A stretch of DNA of 38,801 nt from Defluviitaleaceae bacterium (GCA_009779915.1 WRBA01000019.1:1-38801); one strand, 5' to 3'; shown: positions 23,381 to 32,002, counted from the first letter of the stretch. Made by a program: numbers and translations. The notes: generated from the sequence alone by a model not told the origin.

Positions 23381-23710
23381 AATAATTCCTCCCTAAAGGG
23401 TTTTTGATGGATAAAACTTCTAAATATATGCCCTCATTATAATATAGGGATGTATACAAGTCAACCATAGGTCGTTTTTTATACAGGGCAAACCCATGAA
23501 GCATTTGCCCACTATTGACCGCTGATTCTTAAGGTAAGTTTGCAAACTTTTGTGATTTGGCGGAAGTGAACTTTCGTCAAATCGATTAAAATCTGCGATG
23601 CAAAGATTATAAATCTTAGCAATTATTTTTTTATGGGTTTGCACTGGATTTTTATAAAACTAAAAAAATCGACTTGCCAAAAATTTGACGAGTCGATTTT
23701 AAAAATATAA
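23381..23710. other. Gene-free spacer with hairpins and a half-repeat
   Basis: No credible gene. It holds GGGCAAA/TTTGCCC (23486-23510), a half copy of the dispersed repeat (TATTGACCGCTGATTCTTA, 23513-23531, 18 of 19 identical to copy 1), a perfect palindrome AAGTTTGCAAACTT (23536-23549), a 14-bp wobble-containing stem at 23554-23583, and the terminator of the DUF975 gene. Confidence 0.65.
23665..23700 (-). terminator. Terminator of the DUF975 gene
   Basis: Arms AAAATCGACT (23665-23674) and AGTCGATTTT (23691-23700). On the minus strand the stem runs into TTTTTTT. Confidence 0.8.
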
Positions 23711-24388
23711 TCAGCTCAAAGGGTGACCGTTAAGTTCTTCCTGTGTTATCCTTCCTTCGGCCAGGGCTTTGTTTTTAAGCTCTAAGTAAAGACCTGCGTC
23801 AGCTGTGTAAAAATATGGTCCTACATATACTATGTATAAAATACCAAGGGTTAAGGCAGAGAGAATAAACCAGCCAAGAAAACTTAAGACAAAAATAAAT
23901 ATATCTATCTTATGATCCTTGGTAATACGCATAGAAATTTTTATTGCATCAGTAGCCTTAACATCAGGGCAATCAGCTAAAATATTAGAGGTAAAGTAGT
24001 AAGACAGCCCTTTTATAATGCCCGGAATAATGAGTAAAAGCGTCCATAGGGTAACAAAAAGGCTCATCCATAATACTCCGCCGAGCTTTCTAGCAAAATT
24101 AACCCCAAGACCTGAAAACATTGCACCTACACTAGCTTCATCACGGTTAAATATTTTGATGTATTCACCAAGCATATTGACTGCCATTACAATGATTATA
24201 AGCATCCCTATTGTGAATACAATCCAGTATGCTATTCCCATGCCACCTGAAATAGTCTCAACTATTCCATCTAAAACCCCCGAGGCAAAGGTTACTGCCA
24301 TGTAAACAAGCCCGAGAAGAATAGCTGTACTCCGCTGCTGCCCCATAGCATCTTTTGCTAATGCCTTAATTTCTTGCCTTGATTTCAT
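23711..24388 (-). CDS. DUF975 family integral membrane protein
   Basis: 225 residues. The family signature is present: an N-terminal amphipathic RQEIKALAKDAM, several hydrophobic segments (about 22-40, 50-72, 108-126, 160-190) and the conserved loop LLIIPGIIKGLSYYFTSNIL with ATDAIKISMRITKDHK. DUF975 proteins are common in Firmicutes; no activity is established as far as I know. AAAGGAGG precedes the ATG. Single-gene unit with its own terminator and unrelated neighbours. Confidence 0.88.
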   Translation of the reverse strand: MKSRQEIKALAKDAMGQQRSTAILLGLVYMAVTFASGVLDGIVETISGGMGIAYWIVFTIGMLIIIVMAVNMLGEYIKIFNRDEASVGAMFSGLGVNFARKLGGVLWMSLFVTLWTLLLIIPGIIKGLSYYFTSNILADCPDVKATDAIKISMRITKDHKIDIFIFVLSFLGWFILSALTLGILYIVYVGPYFYTADAGLYLELKNKALAEGRITQEELNGHPLS

Positions 24389-24473
24389 ATTATATATCCT
24401 CCTTTATTAGGTATTTTTATTATATTACTATTTGTGAGTAATTACAACTGTGTTGACTATAAATTTGACACAA

Positions 24474-24501
24474 AAAAGACTGCTGATATCAGCAGTCTTT
24501 T
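24474..24501 (-). terminator. Terminator of the TolC-like gene
   Basis: A perfect 28-bp palindrome with arms AAAAGACTGCTGAT (24474-24487) and ATCAGCAGTCTTTT (24488-24501), preceded on the plus strand by further A, giving a T-run on the minus strand. Confidence 0.9.
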
Positions 24502-24515
24502 AAAATTGTTTAATT

Positions 24516-25649
24516 TTATTGACCCATAAGAATAAGAGGACTATTAAAAGCGATGCTAAGTATAGTATGATTGTTCATAGTTTGCATCAAATTGTTTTCC
24601 GTTGATAAAATTTCAAGACGTAGTCTATCAACTTCAATAGGGGTAATTCTACCAAGCTCAAGCATTGTTTCAGATACGCTCAGCTGTCGGGTTAAACGCT
24701 CCAGCTCTATTTCAGCGGCTCTTATACTAAGCTCTATATCTCTCAAATTACTGTAGGAGGTTATAACACTTTCCCGCACACGCTGCCTGGTATCAGCAAG
24801 ATTTCTAAGTGCGCGGTTTTGATCTACAACGCGCTCTTCATAAGTTGTAAAACCTTGCGGTATTATACCTGTCCTTAGGTCATGAGGGGTAACAAAATTA
24901 TCAACATGATAGGTTGCAAGGTCGGCAGCATTTTGTGCCCGCTGAACCATAAGACTTTCACTTACAAACCTTTCAGCGTGACCGCTTAAATTAACCGTTT
25001 CAAGGGGGTTATATTCAAGTACAAGAATAAGTTCATGTCTTTGGTCAAGATTTATACCTGTAGTACCCATAAAACTGTTTAAATCCCTGAAAGCACTGTC
25101 TATTGAGCTTTCCAATCTTTCAATATTAGTTTCAATCCTTGTAACGGCAAGCTCGGATGTTTCATAATCCAGCTCGCTTACCATGCCAAGAGAAAGTTTT
25201 AAGCGGGATATTAAAAGATCACGGCGCGCCATTTCCAAGTTGTCTAAAGAAAGGGAAAGGTCTGCCTCCATGTTCAAAATTGTATTGAAATATCTTGTGA
25301 TTTGAAATTCAACATTTTCTTTTTGTGCCCTAATATCTCTAAGGTTTAAGGAGCGGGATAATTCCGCGTTCATAAGACCAACAAGAGCATTTGTACGGGC
25401 TATGCTTGTAGGCGCATCCCACACAGCTTCCAAGGAACGCCTGACAACTTCATCAGCCACAGATTCATCATCCTCTGCATTGGCGATTCCGGAATTATAC
25501 CTGATTGCCCTTCTTGCCGCTTCCTCTACAGTTAATATAGGAAGGGGATTGGTATTGGTTTGTGCAGCGACCATTTTAAAGTTACCGAATACTCCCAGTG
25601 CAAGAGTTGCGGCAAGAGTAAAGGTCAGCATTTTTTTAGCTAAGTTCAT
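24516..25649 (-). CDS. TolC-family (outer membrane efflux protein-like) secreted protein
   Basis: 377 residues. The signal peptide NLAKKMLTFTLAATLALGVF ends near VAAQ. The mature protein begins LPILTVEEAARRAIRYNSGI, the characteristic opening of TolC/OEP repeats. It is then almost wholly alpha-helical with heptad-like Leu/Glu/Arg patterns (ADLSLSLDNLEMARRDLLIS, RLKLSLGMVSELDYETSEL; later RLTRQLSVSETMLELGRITP). The two LGxxSE/LGRITP-type segments show the TolC internal duplication. TolC proteins form outer-membrane channels in diderms; homologs also occur in some clostridia, where no outer membrane exists and the role is unclear. AGAGGTG precedes ATG 25649. No efflux pump genes are adjacent. 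Confidence 0.82.
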   Translation of the reverse strand: MNLAKKMLTFTLAATLALGVFGNFKMVAAQTNTNPLPILTVEEAARRAIRYNSGIANAEDDESVADEVVRRSLEAVWDAPTSIARTNALVGLMNAELSRSLNLRDIRAQKENVEFQITRYFNTILNMEADLSLSLDNLEMARRDLLISRLKLSLGMVSELDYETSELAVTRIETNIERLESSIDSAFRDLNSFMGTTGINLDQRHELILVLEYNPLETVNLSGHAERFVSESLMVQRAQNAADLATYHVDNFVTPHDLRTGIIPQGFTTYEERVVDQNRALRNLADTRQRVRESVITSYSNLRDIELSIRAAEIELERLTRQLSVSETMLELGRITPIEVDRLRLEILSTENNLMQTMNNHTILSIAFNSPLILMGQ

Positions 25650-25719
25650 TTTAAACACCTCTTGTAAATTAATCAATTATTTATAATATACGAAACTGGT
25701 CATAAAAAGTCTCAAGATT

Positions 25720-27012
25720 TTAAGATACTGTATCGGGCTTAGTTTCTTCTTCCTCTTTTTCCTTGGCTGGTGGTTTGTGGATAATCTTAAGCTTTTCAAT
25801 ACGGTTTTTATCAACTCTCTCAACTATAAACTCAATATCTTCATGTTGAATGGATTCACTTTCATCCGGTATTTGACCAAAAAGTCCAACAACATAGCCT
25901 CCTATAGTTTCAAAATCCTCAGATTCAAGATTTATGCTGATAGCTTCGCTTACATCCTCAAGAAAAGCCTGCCCTAAAACAGAATATTCTCCGGGAGCTG
26001 TTTCGGTTATCTCTTCCACAGGAGGATCATCATACTCATCCTCGATTTCCCCCATAATTTCGCCTACAATATCTTTAAGGGTCAATAAACCGGAAGTACC
26101 GCCGTACTCGTCTAAAACAATAGCCATTGAATAACGCTGCTCTCTCATCACCGCTAAAAGCTCTCTGCTGGGCTTGGATTCATATGTAAGGTAAGGGTCG
26201 CGCAAAAGGCTTTTTATATCAAAATTTTCCTTATCGGCAAAAATAAAATCGCGGAAATTAAGTATACCTATAATATTGTCAATAGACTCTTCATAAACAG
26301 GCATACGGCTATATCCATCATCTTTAAATATTTGGTAAATATCATCATAGGATGAATCAATCCGGCAAGCGGAAATATCAGTACGTGGGATCATTATATC
26401 TTCGGCACTTGTGTTTGCGAACTCAAACACATTGTCTATCATGGTTTTGTCCTCTTCGACAATGACCCCTTCTTCATGACCCACTTCCATAAGAGATTTA
26501 ATTTCAGACTCGGTAACGGAAGGCCCTTTAGCACCGCCTCTGCTTAAGAGGCTTACAACCCGGTTTGTAATAAATGTGACTATTGGTATTACAGGAGCAA
26601 ATACAAATATTGAAAGCCTTACAAAAGGAAGAACCCGGAGAGCTATCGCTTCGGAATTCCTTACGGCTAGGGATTTAGGTGTTATATCGCCAAAAACTAA
26701 TGTTACGAAAGTCATAATAGCAGCGGCAATTGCTATCCCAGCCTCTCCCCAAATGTCAAGAGCCAAAATGGCAGCTAAGCTTGTTGCCATAATGTAAAAA
26801 AGATTAGCACCTATTAACATTGCTGTTAAAAAGCGGTCAGGGTCTTCTTTAATTTTTGCAATCCGTTCAGCGCCACGGACCTTAGCGTCTTGCATACTTC
26901 TTACCTTAAGCTTGCTAAGTGCTATAAAAGCCGCTTCAGACATAGTATACAGAGAAGATATTATAAAGCATAATATTAGCAAAATAAGGTGCCAATAACT
27001 GCCTTCTTCCAT
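25720..27012 (-). CDS. Hemolysin C/CorC-family protein (CNNM, CBS and CorC_HlyC domains)
   Basis: 430 residues. The N-terminal CNNM (DUF21) membrane domain, about 1-180, has three to four hydrophobic helices and the SEAAFIALSKLKVRSM motif. A tandem CBS pair (about 205-325) opens EDIMIPRTDISACRID and includes DEYGGTSGLLTLKDI. A CorC_HlyC domain follows (about 340-415, ETIGGYVVGLFGQIP), then an acidic Lys/Glu-rich tail. Family members are implicated in magnesium (or cobalt) efflux; the hemolysin name is historical. AAGGAGTG lies 9 nt upstream of the ATG. Two hairpins at 27035-27080 separate it from pyrI. Confidence 0.92.
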   Translation of the reverse strand: MEEGSYWHLILLILCFIISSLYTMSEAAFIALSKLKVRSMQDAKVRGAERIAKIKEDPDRFLTAMLIGANLFYIMATSLAAILALDIWGEAGIAIAAAIMTFVTLVFGDITPKSLAVRNSEAIALRVLPFVRLSIFVFAPVIPIVTFITNRVVSLLSRGGAKGPSVTESEIKSLMEVGHEEGVIVEEDKTMIDNVFEFANTSAEDIMIPRTDISACRIDSSYDDIYQIFKDDGYSRMPVYEESIDNIIGILNFRDFIFADKENFDIKSLLRDPYLTYESKPSRELLAVMREQRYSMAIVLDEYGGTSGLLTLKDIVGEIMGEIEDEYDDPPVEEITETAPGEYSVLGQAFLEDVSEAISINLESEDFETIGGYVVGLFGQIPDESESIQHEDIEFIVERVDKNRIEKLKIIHKPPAKEKEEEETKPDTVS

Positions 27013-27034
27013 TAAAATTCACACTCCTTATAGC

Positions 27035-27080
27035 GTAATCGTTAAGGCGATTACTTTTAGTTTGAAACTTTGTTTCAAAC
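27035..27080. repeat. Pair of perfect hairpins between pyrI and the CorC-like gene
   Basis: GTAATCG/CGATTAC (27035-27054) and GTTTGAAAC-TTT-GTTTCAAAC (27060-27080). The second has the same TTT triloop as the hairpins at 84-137. No T-run follows on either strand. Confidence 0.7.
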
Positions 27081-27095
27081 GGTGCTGCTATGGAT

Positions 27096-27533
27096 CTAAT
27101 GTTGTGCCATATGTGGATGCTGACAATAAAAACATCTGTATAAGCCGGAGTTTGAGTCAGCAAGAACGAACATATGTTTCATATCGGTCTCAATACTTAA
27201 AATACATCTGGGGTTCCTACACTTTATTACATCGGTTAATTTATCCGGAGGTTTGAGAGGTTTTTTGCCGGTAACCTTCCCATTTTCTATGATACTTACA
27301 GTGGCATTAGGGTCAACAAAGCCCAAGATATCGTAGTCTACATTAATATTCCCGTCTATTTTTATAATATCCTTTTTACCATGTTTCTGACTTTTTACAT
27401 TTTTTATGATAGCTATTGGGTTTTCTAAGCTGTCAAGCCCAAGGAGCCTATATATTTCCATACCTTTTCCGGACTTTATATGATCTATTACAATGCCGCT
27501 TTCGAGGTTTGTTACACGGAGTTTATCGCTCAT
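27096..27533 (-). CDS. pyrI: Aspartate carbamoyltransferase regulatory subunit
   Basis: 145 residues. The allosteric nucleotide-binding chain of the pyrBI-type ATCase. The N-terminal allosteric domain runs about 1-95 (GIVIDHIKSGKGMEIYRLLG). The C-terminal zinc domain has CRNPRC and CFYC, the four-cysteine site that contacts PyrB. Length is slightly below the E. coli chain (153). The ATG follows the pyrB stop codon directly (TAAATG), indicating coupled translation. Presence of PyrI predicts an ATCase regulated by CTP/ATP. Confidence 0.95.
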   Translation of the reverse strand: MSDKLRVTNLESGIVIDHIKSGKGMEIYRLLGLDSLENPIAIIKNVKSQKHGKKDIIKIDGNINVDYDILGFVDPNATVSIIENGKVTGKKPLKPPDKLTDVIKCRNPRCILSIETDMKHMFVLADSNSGLYRCFYCQHPHMAQH

Positions 27534-28445
27534 TTATTTCACCTCCAGAAGCTTCATAATAAGAGCCATACGAATGATTTTGCCGTAACCGGCTTGCTTA
27601 AAATAAGCAGCTCTTGGGTCATTGTCTATCTGAGTGCTTATCTCATTAACTCTCGGAAGAGGGTGAAGTATTGTTAAATCATCTTTGGCGGTACTAAGTT
27701 TCAACTTGTCCAGAATATATAGGTCTTTTAAGCGAATATATTCCTCTTCGTTAAAGAAACGCTCCCGCTGAACCCTGGTCATATATAAAACATCCATCTC
27801 TTCTATAGATTCATCCAAATTAGTAGTTTCCACATATTTAACATGGTTTTTTGAAAGAGTTTCCAATATATAATCAGGTATACGAAGTTCTTTTGGTGAG
27901 ACAAATATAAATTCATTATTTGGATAATTTTGCATAAAATCCACTAAAGAATGAACGGTGCGGCCAAATTTTAAATCACCGCAAAGACCGATTTTAAGAC
28001 CGGACAGCCTGTTTTTAATTTGATGTATAGTAAGAATATCCGTAAGGGTTTGGGTAGGGTGCTGGCGCCCTCCGTCTCCTGCATTTATAACAGGTATTGA
28101 GGAAAACTCCGATGCGCGCATAGCAGACCCTTCCTTAGGATGACGTATTACGGCAATATCGGCGTAGCAGCTTACAGTGCGTATGGTATCTGCTACAGAT
28201 TCCCCCTTGGTTGCTGAGCTTTGAGCAGCATCGGAGAAACCTAAACAGCTGCCTCCTAAATCAAGCATTGCAGCTTCAAAAGAAAGCCGTGTCCTCGTAC
28301 TTGGTTCATAAAATAAAGTTACAAGCTTTTTGCAGCGGCACTTTTCCCTGAAAAGCTCAGGAGACTTAATAATATCCTCGCTGGTTTTAATAAGCTCGTC
28401 CACATCTTTTGTACTTAAGTCATTAATGCTGATTAAATGTCTCAT
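27534..28445 (-). CDS. pyrB: Aspartate carbamoyltransferase catalytic subunit
   Basis: 303 residues. It condenses carbamoyl phosphate and aspartate in the first committed step of pyrimidine synthesis. The carbamoyl-phosphate site STRTR is at 49-53 in [21 protein letters not shown] (near 132-140) and HPLPRVNEI near 265 supply further active-site residues. It is the trimer-forming partner of PyrI just downstream. The ATG lies 23 nt inside the end of nrdR, with GGAG before it, so the two are translationally coupled. No other pyr genes are nearby. Confidence 0.97.
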   Translation of the reverse strand: MRHLISINDLSTKDVDELIKTSEDIIKSPELFREKCRCKKLVTLFYEPSTRTRLSFEAAMLDLGGSCLGFSDAAQSSATKGESVADTIRTVSCYADIAVIRHPKEGSAMRASEFSSIPVINAGDGGRQHPTQTLTDILTIHQIKNRLSGLKIGLCGDLKFGRTVHSLVDFMQNYPNNEFIFVSPKELRIPDYILETLSKNHVKYVETTNLDESIEEMDVLYMTRVQRERFFNEEEYIRLKDLYILDKLKLSTAKDDLTILHPLPRVNEISTQIDNDPRAAYFKQAGYGKIIRMALIMKLLEVK

Positions 28446-28899
28446 TATCTTTCTCCTTCAAAAGTCCGGAAAGCTCCTTCATAAAAGTTTCAATATCTTT
28501 AAACTGTTTGTATACAGAAGCGAAGCGCACATAAGCAACCTCATCCAACTCTCTTAGCTTATCCATAACAATTTTGCCTATCTTTACACTTTCAATCTCC
28601 CTTGAGAGAGATGCCATAACCTGTTGTTCGGCTAAAGTTGCAATAGACTCTATCTGCTCAATGGAGATAGGGCGCTTATGGCAGCTTTTCATTATACCGT
28701 TTATAAGTTTAGCCCTGTCAAAGTACTCCCGTTCACCATTTTTTTTGATGACAGAAAAGGCGATGGTATCTATACGCTCATAAGTGGTAAAACGCTCATC
28801 ACAAGCCTCACAAAGCCGCCGCCGCCTTATGGCTGCACCTTCGTCCATTTGCCTGGAGTCAAGTACCTTTGAATCTATGTAGCTGCAATAGGGGCATTT
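28423..28899 (-). CDS. nrdR: Transcriptional repressor NrdR
   Basis: 158 residues. It represses ribonucleotide reductase genes and senses dATP/ATP. The zinc ribbon uses C3, C6, C31 and C34 (MKCPYC and CEAC), with [14 protein letters not shown] between, followed by RFTTYERID and an ATP-cone domain (about 48-135: [20 protein letters not shown]). ATG 28899 has AAGGAGG 7 nt upstream; the open frame upstream of this is not family-like. Its end overlaps the pyrB start by 23 nt. This couples a deoxynucleotide regulator with pyrimidine synthesis genes. Confidence 0.96.
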   Translation of the reverse strand, partial: KCPYCSYIDSKVLDSRQMDEGAAIRRRRLCEACDERFTTYERIDTIAFSVIKKNGEREYFDRAKLINGIMKSCHKRPISIEQIESIATLAEQQVMASLSREIESVKIGKIVMDKLRELDEVAYVRFASVYKQFKDIETFMKELSGLLKEKDNETFNQH

Positions 28900-28981
28900 C
28901 ATCTGTAATCCTCCTTCGCGCAAATGTAAAGTAATAAGCTTTTGCACCTGCGCGAACTGTGTAAGCTCGTAAGCTCATCTC

Positions 28982-29239
28982 CTACAATTCTATCAGTATA
29001 TCATCAGGATCAGCATCAATTATGATAAGGTCATCGCCAATCTGGTCGATATCAGCCCATTTAACTCTAAATTCCTGCTCATGACCAAACATACCAAACA
29101 TTTTACCTGCACCGGGAATAATTATTGCTTCAATCTTACCGGTTTTTGGGCAAAATTCAATATCAACTACAAAGCCCAAACGGCTGCCATCAGCAATATT
29201 TATAACTTCCTTTTGCTTTAAATCATATATACGCACCAT
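28982..29239 (-). CDS. YlmC/YmxH family sporulation-associated PRC-barrel protein
   Basis: 85 residues. A single PRC-barrel domain of the YlmC/YmxH type: IYDLKQKEVINIADGSRLGF, then GKIEAIIIPG and the WADIDQIGDDLIIID end. In Bacillus and clostridia such proteins are linked to sporulation; the molecular role is not known to me. AAAGGTGA precedes the ATG. It stands between rng and nrdR, in the same direction, with gaps of about 50 and 80 nt, so it may form part of either transcript. It suggests a spore-forming lineage but does not prove sporulation. Confidence 0.88.
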   Translation of the reverse strand: MVRIYDLKQKEVINIADGSRLGFVVDIEFCPKTGKIEAIIIPGAGKMFGMFGHEQEFRVKWADIDQIGDDLIIIDADPDDILIEL

Positions 29240-29289
29240 AAAATCACCTTTTTATTTAAGCATATGCGGTTTAATGCATGTGTAAGAAC

Positions 29290-30690
29290 TTAAAACCTGC
29301 TCTTAATTATTTGGTAGGAGCCGGGAGGCTTTTCAGGTGCAGTATTGATTTCAAGGTTTAGCTCAGATGCTATATTTGCGCTTTTTAAAACTTTAGCAAT
29401 ATCATCATGAGCATATATCTCTATTCTATCATAAAAACCACCGGAATAAATCTTAATAATTTCTTTATATATTTTATCCGCAGCAAATAAGGTATTTGGC
29501 TTGTGACCTGTACCGTTACATATAGGGCAAAAATCCATAAAAACAGACTTAAGAGACGGTCTTGTATTTTTTCTTGTCAATTGCGCTACATTAAGTGCGC
29601 TCCAATCAGTTATTACAGCAGGATTCCGGTCTTTTAGGAGTGCTGATTCGAAAGCATCTTTAAGCTCGTCACCGGTTTTTTGGGAGCGGCTGTTAATAAA
29701 ATCAACTATAATAATGCCGGAAATATTTTTAAGGCGTATTTGCGCCGCAATTTCTTCTGCTGCTTCAATATTTACGAAATGGAGGGTTTCGATAAAGTCT
29801 TTTTTGCCGGAAAATTTGCCTGTGTTTACATCAATATAGGTACAGGCTTGGTTTTCCTCTATAAGTATATAGCCGCCGCAGTTAAGCCAGATTTTGTGGT
29901 GCAAAGAGCGGTTTACTTGGTTTTCAATACTATACGCCTCAAAAATAGTTAAATCTCCCGTGTAAAGCTGAACATCTGTAAAATTGGCGTAGTTACTTGC
30001 AAGGCACTTAACATAATTAAAATGAGCCGGAGAGTTAATTACAACCCTATCTACATCTGTGTCCAAAAGCTCTTTAAGGGTTTTTGTATATATTTCCTCA
30101 TTACCGTAAAGAAGTGCCGGGGGTTTTGTATATTTACCTTTTTCGATGACATCTTTCGCGTTGCCGTGAAGTGCCTTTATTTCGTCTGCAAGAGTCTCAG
30201 GTGAAGCGTCTGCCGCTTTAGTTCTTGCTATAATGCTAAAACCCTCGGGGCAAAGGCTCTCTAAAAGCTCCTTAAGTTCACCACGCAAAGAAGAGCAAGT
30301 GATTTTTTGAGATATTTTAACAAAGGATTCACCTAAAGGGTTTTTTATAAGTACCAAATGCCGCCCGGAAAAAGACAATTCACAGCTTAGCATAGGCCCT
30401 TTATCCGAAATTGCATCGCGAATTACTTGTACTAAAACCGCTCCCCCCTTAACAAGGGAGGGAATCCCCTTTTGTCTATGATCATCAAGGTGCAGGAGTC
30501 CGTTTTTTCCGTCATCTATTGTTAAAAAGGCAAATTGTTTTTTTACTATATCAGAAACTTTAGCGGCATAGATATTACCTGCTAAAGAGGCTTTGTCAGG
30601 GAAATCCGCAGCAAGCTCTATAAGTTTTCCATTGTTTATCAAAGCACATTTTATACAAAAGGGGGAGAAATCAATGAGTATTTGCTTCAT
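29290..30690 (-). CDS. rng: Ribonuclease G/E family endoribonuclease
   Basis: 466 residues, RNase G-sized (no long RNase E scaffold tail). An N-terminal S1-like domain includes GNIYAAKVSDIVKK. The catalytic core has the magnesium ligands D287 (CTYIDVNTGK) and D330 (IIIVDFINS). The zinc-link motif CPICNGTG (C388, C391) is near the end. It cleaves single-stranded AU-rich RNA and processes rRNA. The ATG overlaps the VanZ stop codon by 4 nt (ATGA), so it is coupled. The TIGR03960-TIGR03936-rng order is conserved in clostridia; the usual downstream rplU/rpmA genes are absent here. Confidence 0.93.
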   Translation of the reverse strand: MKQILIDFSPFCIKCALINNGKLIELAADFPDKASLAGNIYAAKVSDIVKKQFAFLTIDDGKNGLLHLDDHRQKGIPSLVKGGAVLVQVIRDAISDKGPMLSCELSFSGRHLVLIKNPLGESFVKISQKITCSSLRGELKELLESLCPEGFSIIARTKAADASPETLADEIKALHGNAKDVIEKGKYTKPPALLYGNEEIYTKTLKELLDTDVDRVVINSPAHFNYVKCLASNYANFTDVQLYTGDLTIFEAYSIENQVNRSLHHKIWLNCGGYILIEENQACTYIDVNTGKFSGKKDFIETLHFVNIEAAEEIAAQIRLKNISGIIIVDFINSRSQKTGDELKDAFESALLKDRNPAVITDWSALNVAQLTRKNTRPSLKSVFMDFCPICNGTGHKPNTLFAADKIYKEIIKIYSGGFYDRIEIYAHDDIAKVLKSANIASELNLEINTAPEKPPGSYQIIKSRF

Positions 30691-31115
30691 TGTTCGCGCC
30701 TCCTAACAAAAAGCATATAGGCAAGACCTGCACCTAAAAAGGCACCAAAGGCATTTATAAGCATATCAGAAAGAGCGCATACCCGCCCAGGTACAAAATA
30801 TTGGTGTATTTCATCTAACACTCCATATACGGAACTTACTCCCCAAGCCACCAAAAAAATACGATCCCTGCGAACTATATACTTAACAGCATTTGTTACA
30901 CAAAAGCTTAGTATGAAAAACACTATAACATGAGCCGTTTTTCGGACAAGGAAGTTAAGAATATCGTAATCCAAATCTAAAACTAATCTTAGATAGCCGG
31001 CGATTGTCATACTTGCCGCCGCAGATTCTGTCCCTTCTATTGAGGAGAATATAAAAATGCCTGCAGCACATAAAATTGATAAACCTATCCAAATATAAAA
31101 CGCCTTTGGTTTCAA
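30687..31115 (-). CDS. VanZ family membrane protein
   Basis: 142 residues with four hydrophobic segments. Family motifs are visible: IYWIG-like opening, the polar HVIVFFILSF with conserved His, and the SSVYGVLDEIHQYFVPGR block that defines VanZ-like proteins. VanZ relatives give low-level teicoplanin resistance in enterococci, but most chromosomal members have no known role. Translation starts at TTG 31115 overlapping the upstream stop codon (TTGA), with GGAGG 7 nt upstream, and ends overlapping rng by 4 nt. It is therefore an integral member of this operon and not a resistance cassette. Confidence 0.9.
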   Translation of the reverse strand: MKPKAFYIWIGLSILCAAGIFIFSSIEGTESAAASMTIAGYLRLVLDLDYDILNFLVRKTAHVIVFFILSFCVTNAVKYIVRRDRIFLVAWGVSSVYGVLDEIHQYFVPGRVCALSDMLINAFGAFLGAGLAYMLFVRRREQ

Positions 31116-31819
31116 ATGCTGCCTCCTATTAAAGGAGAAAAACCGTTTTCTCCTACTCTATACATTTCCTCTCTAATATACCTAAGCTCATATTCAGGGT
31201 AGGGCTTATTTGCAAAGTCAAACAGGGCTTTCATAACCGAATCAGCGCGGATAGAGCGGTTTGGACCTGCGCTTATGCATATTTCTATCTCTTCCACAAG
31301 CCCATTTGTAATTTTAGGGTTAAAGCTAAATATATCAGAAGCTATGTCGGTTAAGGCAGTGTTTTTCTTGGTTTTTTTTTCGATTACGATATTGTCCTGC
31401 TTTATAAAATCGGCAGCTGTTTCAGTGGGGACTTGGACAGTGGAAGGGAAACATACCCTATAAGCGCAAGCACTCACTAAAGAGGCACCGCTTTTTTCAC
31501 TGATATCTAATTTCTTTGCGGCTAATATCTTAAGCCCGTCAGGCATGGACTTATTTAAAGACCCCACCATAGTTTTACAGCTTATTGGAGTATTTAGGGA
31601 TATATCTACATACTCGCCTTTGCTGTAATAGCCTAAGCTTAAAGGCAAGGCAAAGCTGATTATCTGATGGGGGTTAAACCCTTCGGAATAAGCTATAGGC
31701 ACATCGGCTCTTTTAATAGCCATATTAAACAGGCTCATTAAATCCAAGTGACCAATAAAGCGTACATTACCGCTTTTTGTGAACTTTAAACGGTATTTTA
31801 CCTTCTCATTAACGGACAT
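31112..31819 (-). CDS. TIGR03936/DUF2344 radical-SAM-associated protein
   Basis: 235 residues. It begins YRLKFTKSGNVRFIGHLDLM, the hallmark of the DUF2344 family. SEGFNPHQIISFALPLSLG and GEYVDISL follow. The partner of a B12-binding radical SAM protein (TIGR03960), it is fused to it in some bacteria and adjacent here. Molecular function is unknown; RNA modification has been a natural guess because of the link to RNase G. GGAGG lies 8 nt upstream of the ATG. A 165-bp palindromic element (31838-32002) ends just before this ribosome binding site and separates the gene from its partner. Confidence 0.9.
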   Translation of the reverse strand: MSVNEKVKYRLKFTKSGNVRFIGHLDLMSLFNMAIKRADVPIAYSEGFNPHQIISFALPLSLGYYSKGEYVDISLNTPISCKTMVGSLNKSMPDGLKILAAKKLDISEKSGASLVSACAYRVCFPSTVQVPTETAADFIKQDNIVIEKKTKKNTALTDIASDIFSFNPKITNGLVEEIEICISAGPNRSIRADSVMKALFDFANKPYPEYELRYIREEMYRVGENGFSPLIGGSI

Positions 31820-31837
31820 TACAAATACCTCCGTCTA

Positions 31838-32002
31838 AGAGCCTGTTTAGTATCTCCATTATTCGTGCTTTTGGTAATTTTTTTATCATGCTTTGTCAAC
31901 GCCTCCTAACGTAATATCTTCGATTATGTGTCGTCGGCGTTTCCGCGCCTTACAAAAAAATTCTTCAAAAGCCTCTCAAAAGCGAGATACTAAACAGGCT
32001 CT
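31838..32002. repeat. 165-bp MITE-like element with perfect 19-bp inverted ends
   Basis: The left arm AGAGCCTGTTTAGTATCTC (31838-31856) is perfectly repeated in inverse at 31984-32002. The interior holds imperfect inverted blocks (AACGCC and GGCGTT) and no gene. The right arm contains the last codons (LEPV) and TAG stop of the TIGR03960 gene. The left arm abuts the ribosome binding site of the next gene. Confidence 0.8.

Noticed and set aside
23420-23644. Minus-strand frame upstream of serC
   Set aside because: Crosses several hairpins and a half-repeat, no family resemblance and no ribosome binding site.
30687-31115. VanZ gene as a glycopeptide-resistance determinant
   Set aside because: It is translationally coupled inside a housekeeping operon with no van genes nearby.
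31838-32002. Simple terminator between TIGR03960 and TIGR03936
   Set aside because: Arms are 127 bp apart with no T-run, and the right arm lies within coding sequence.
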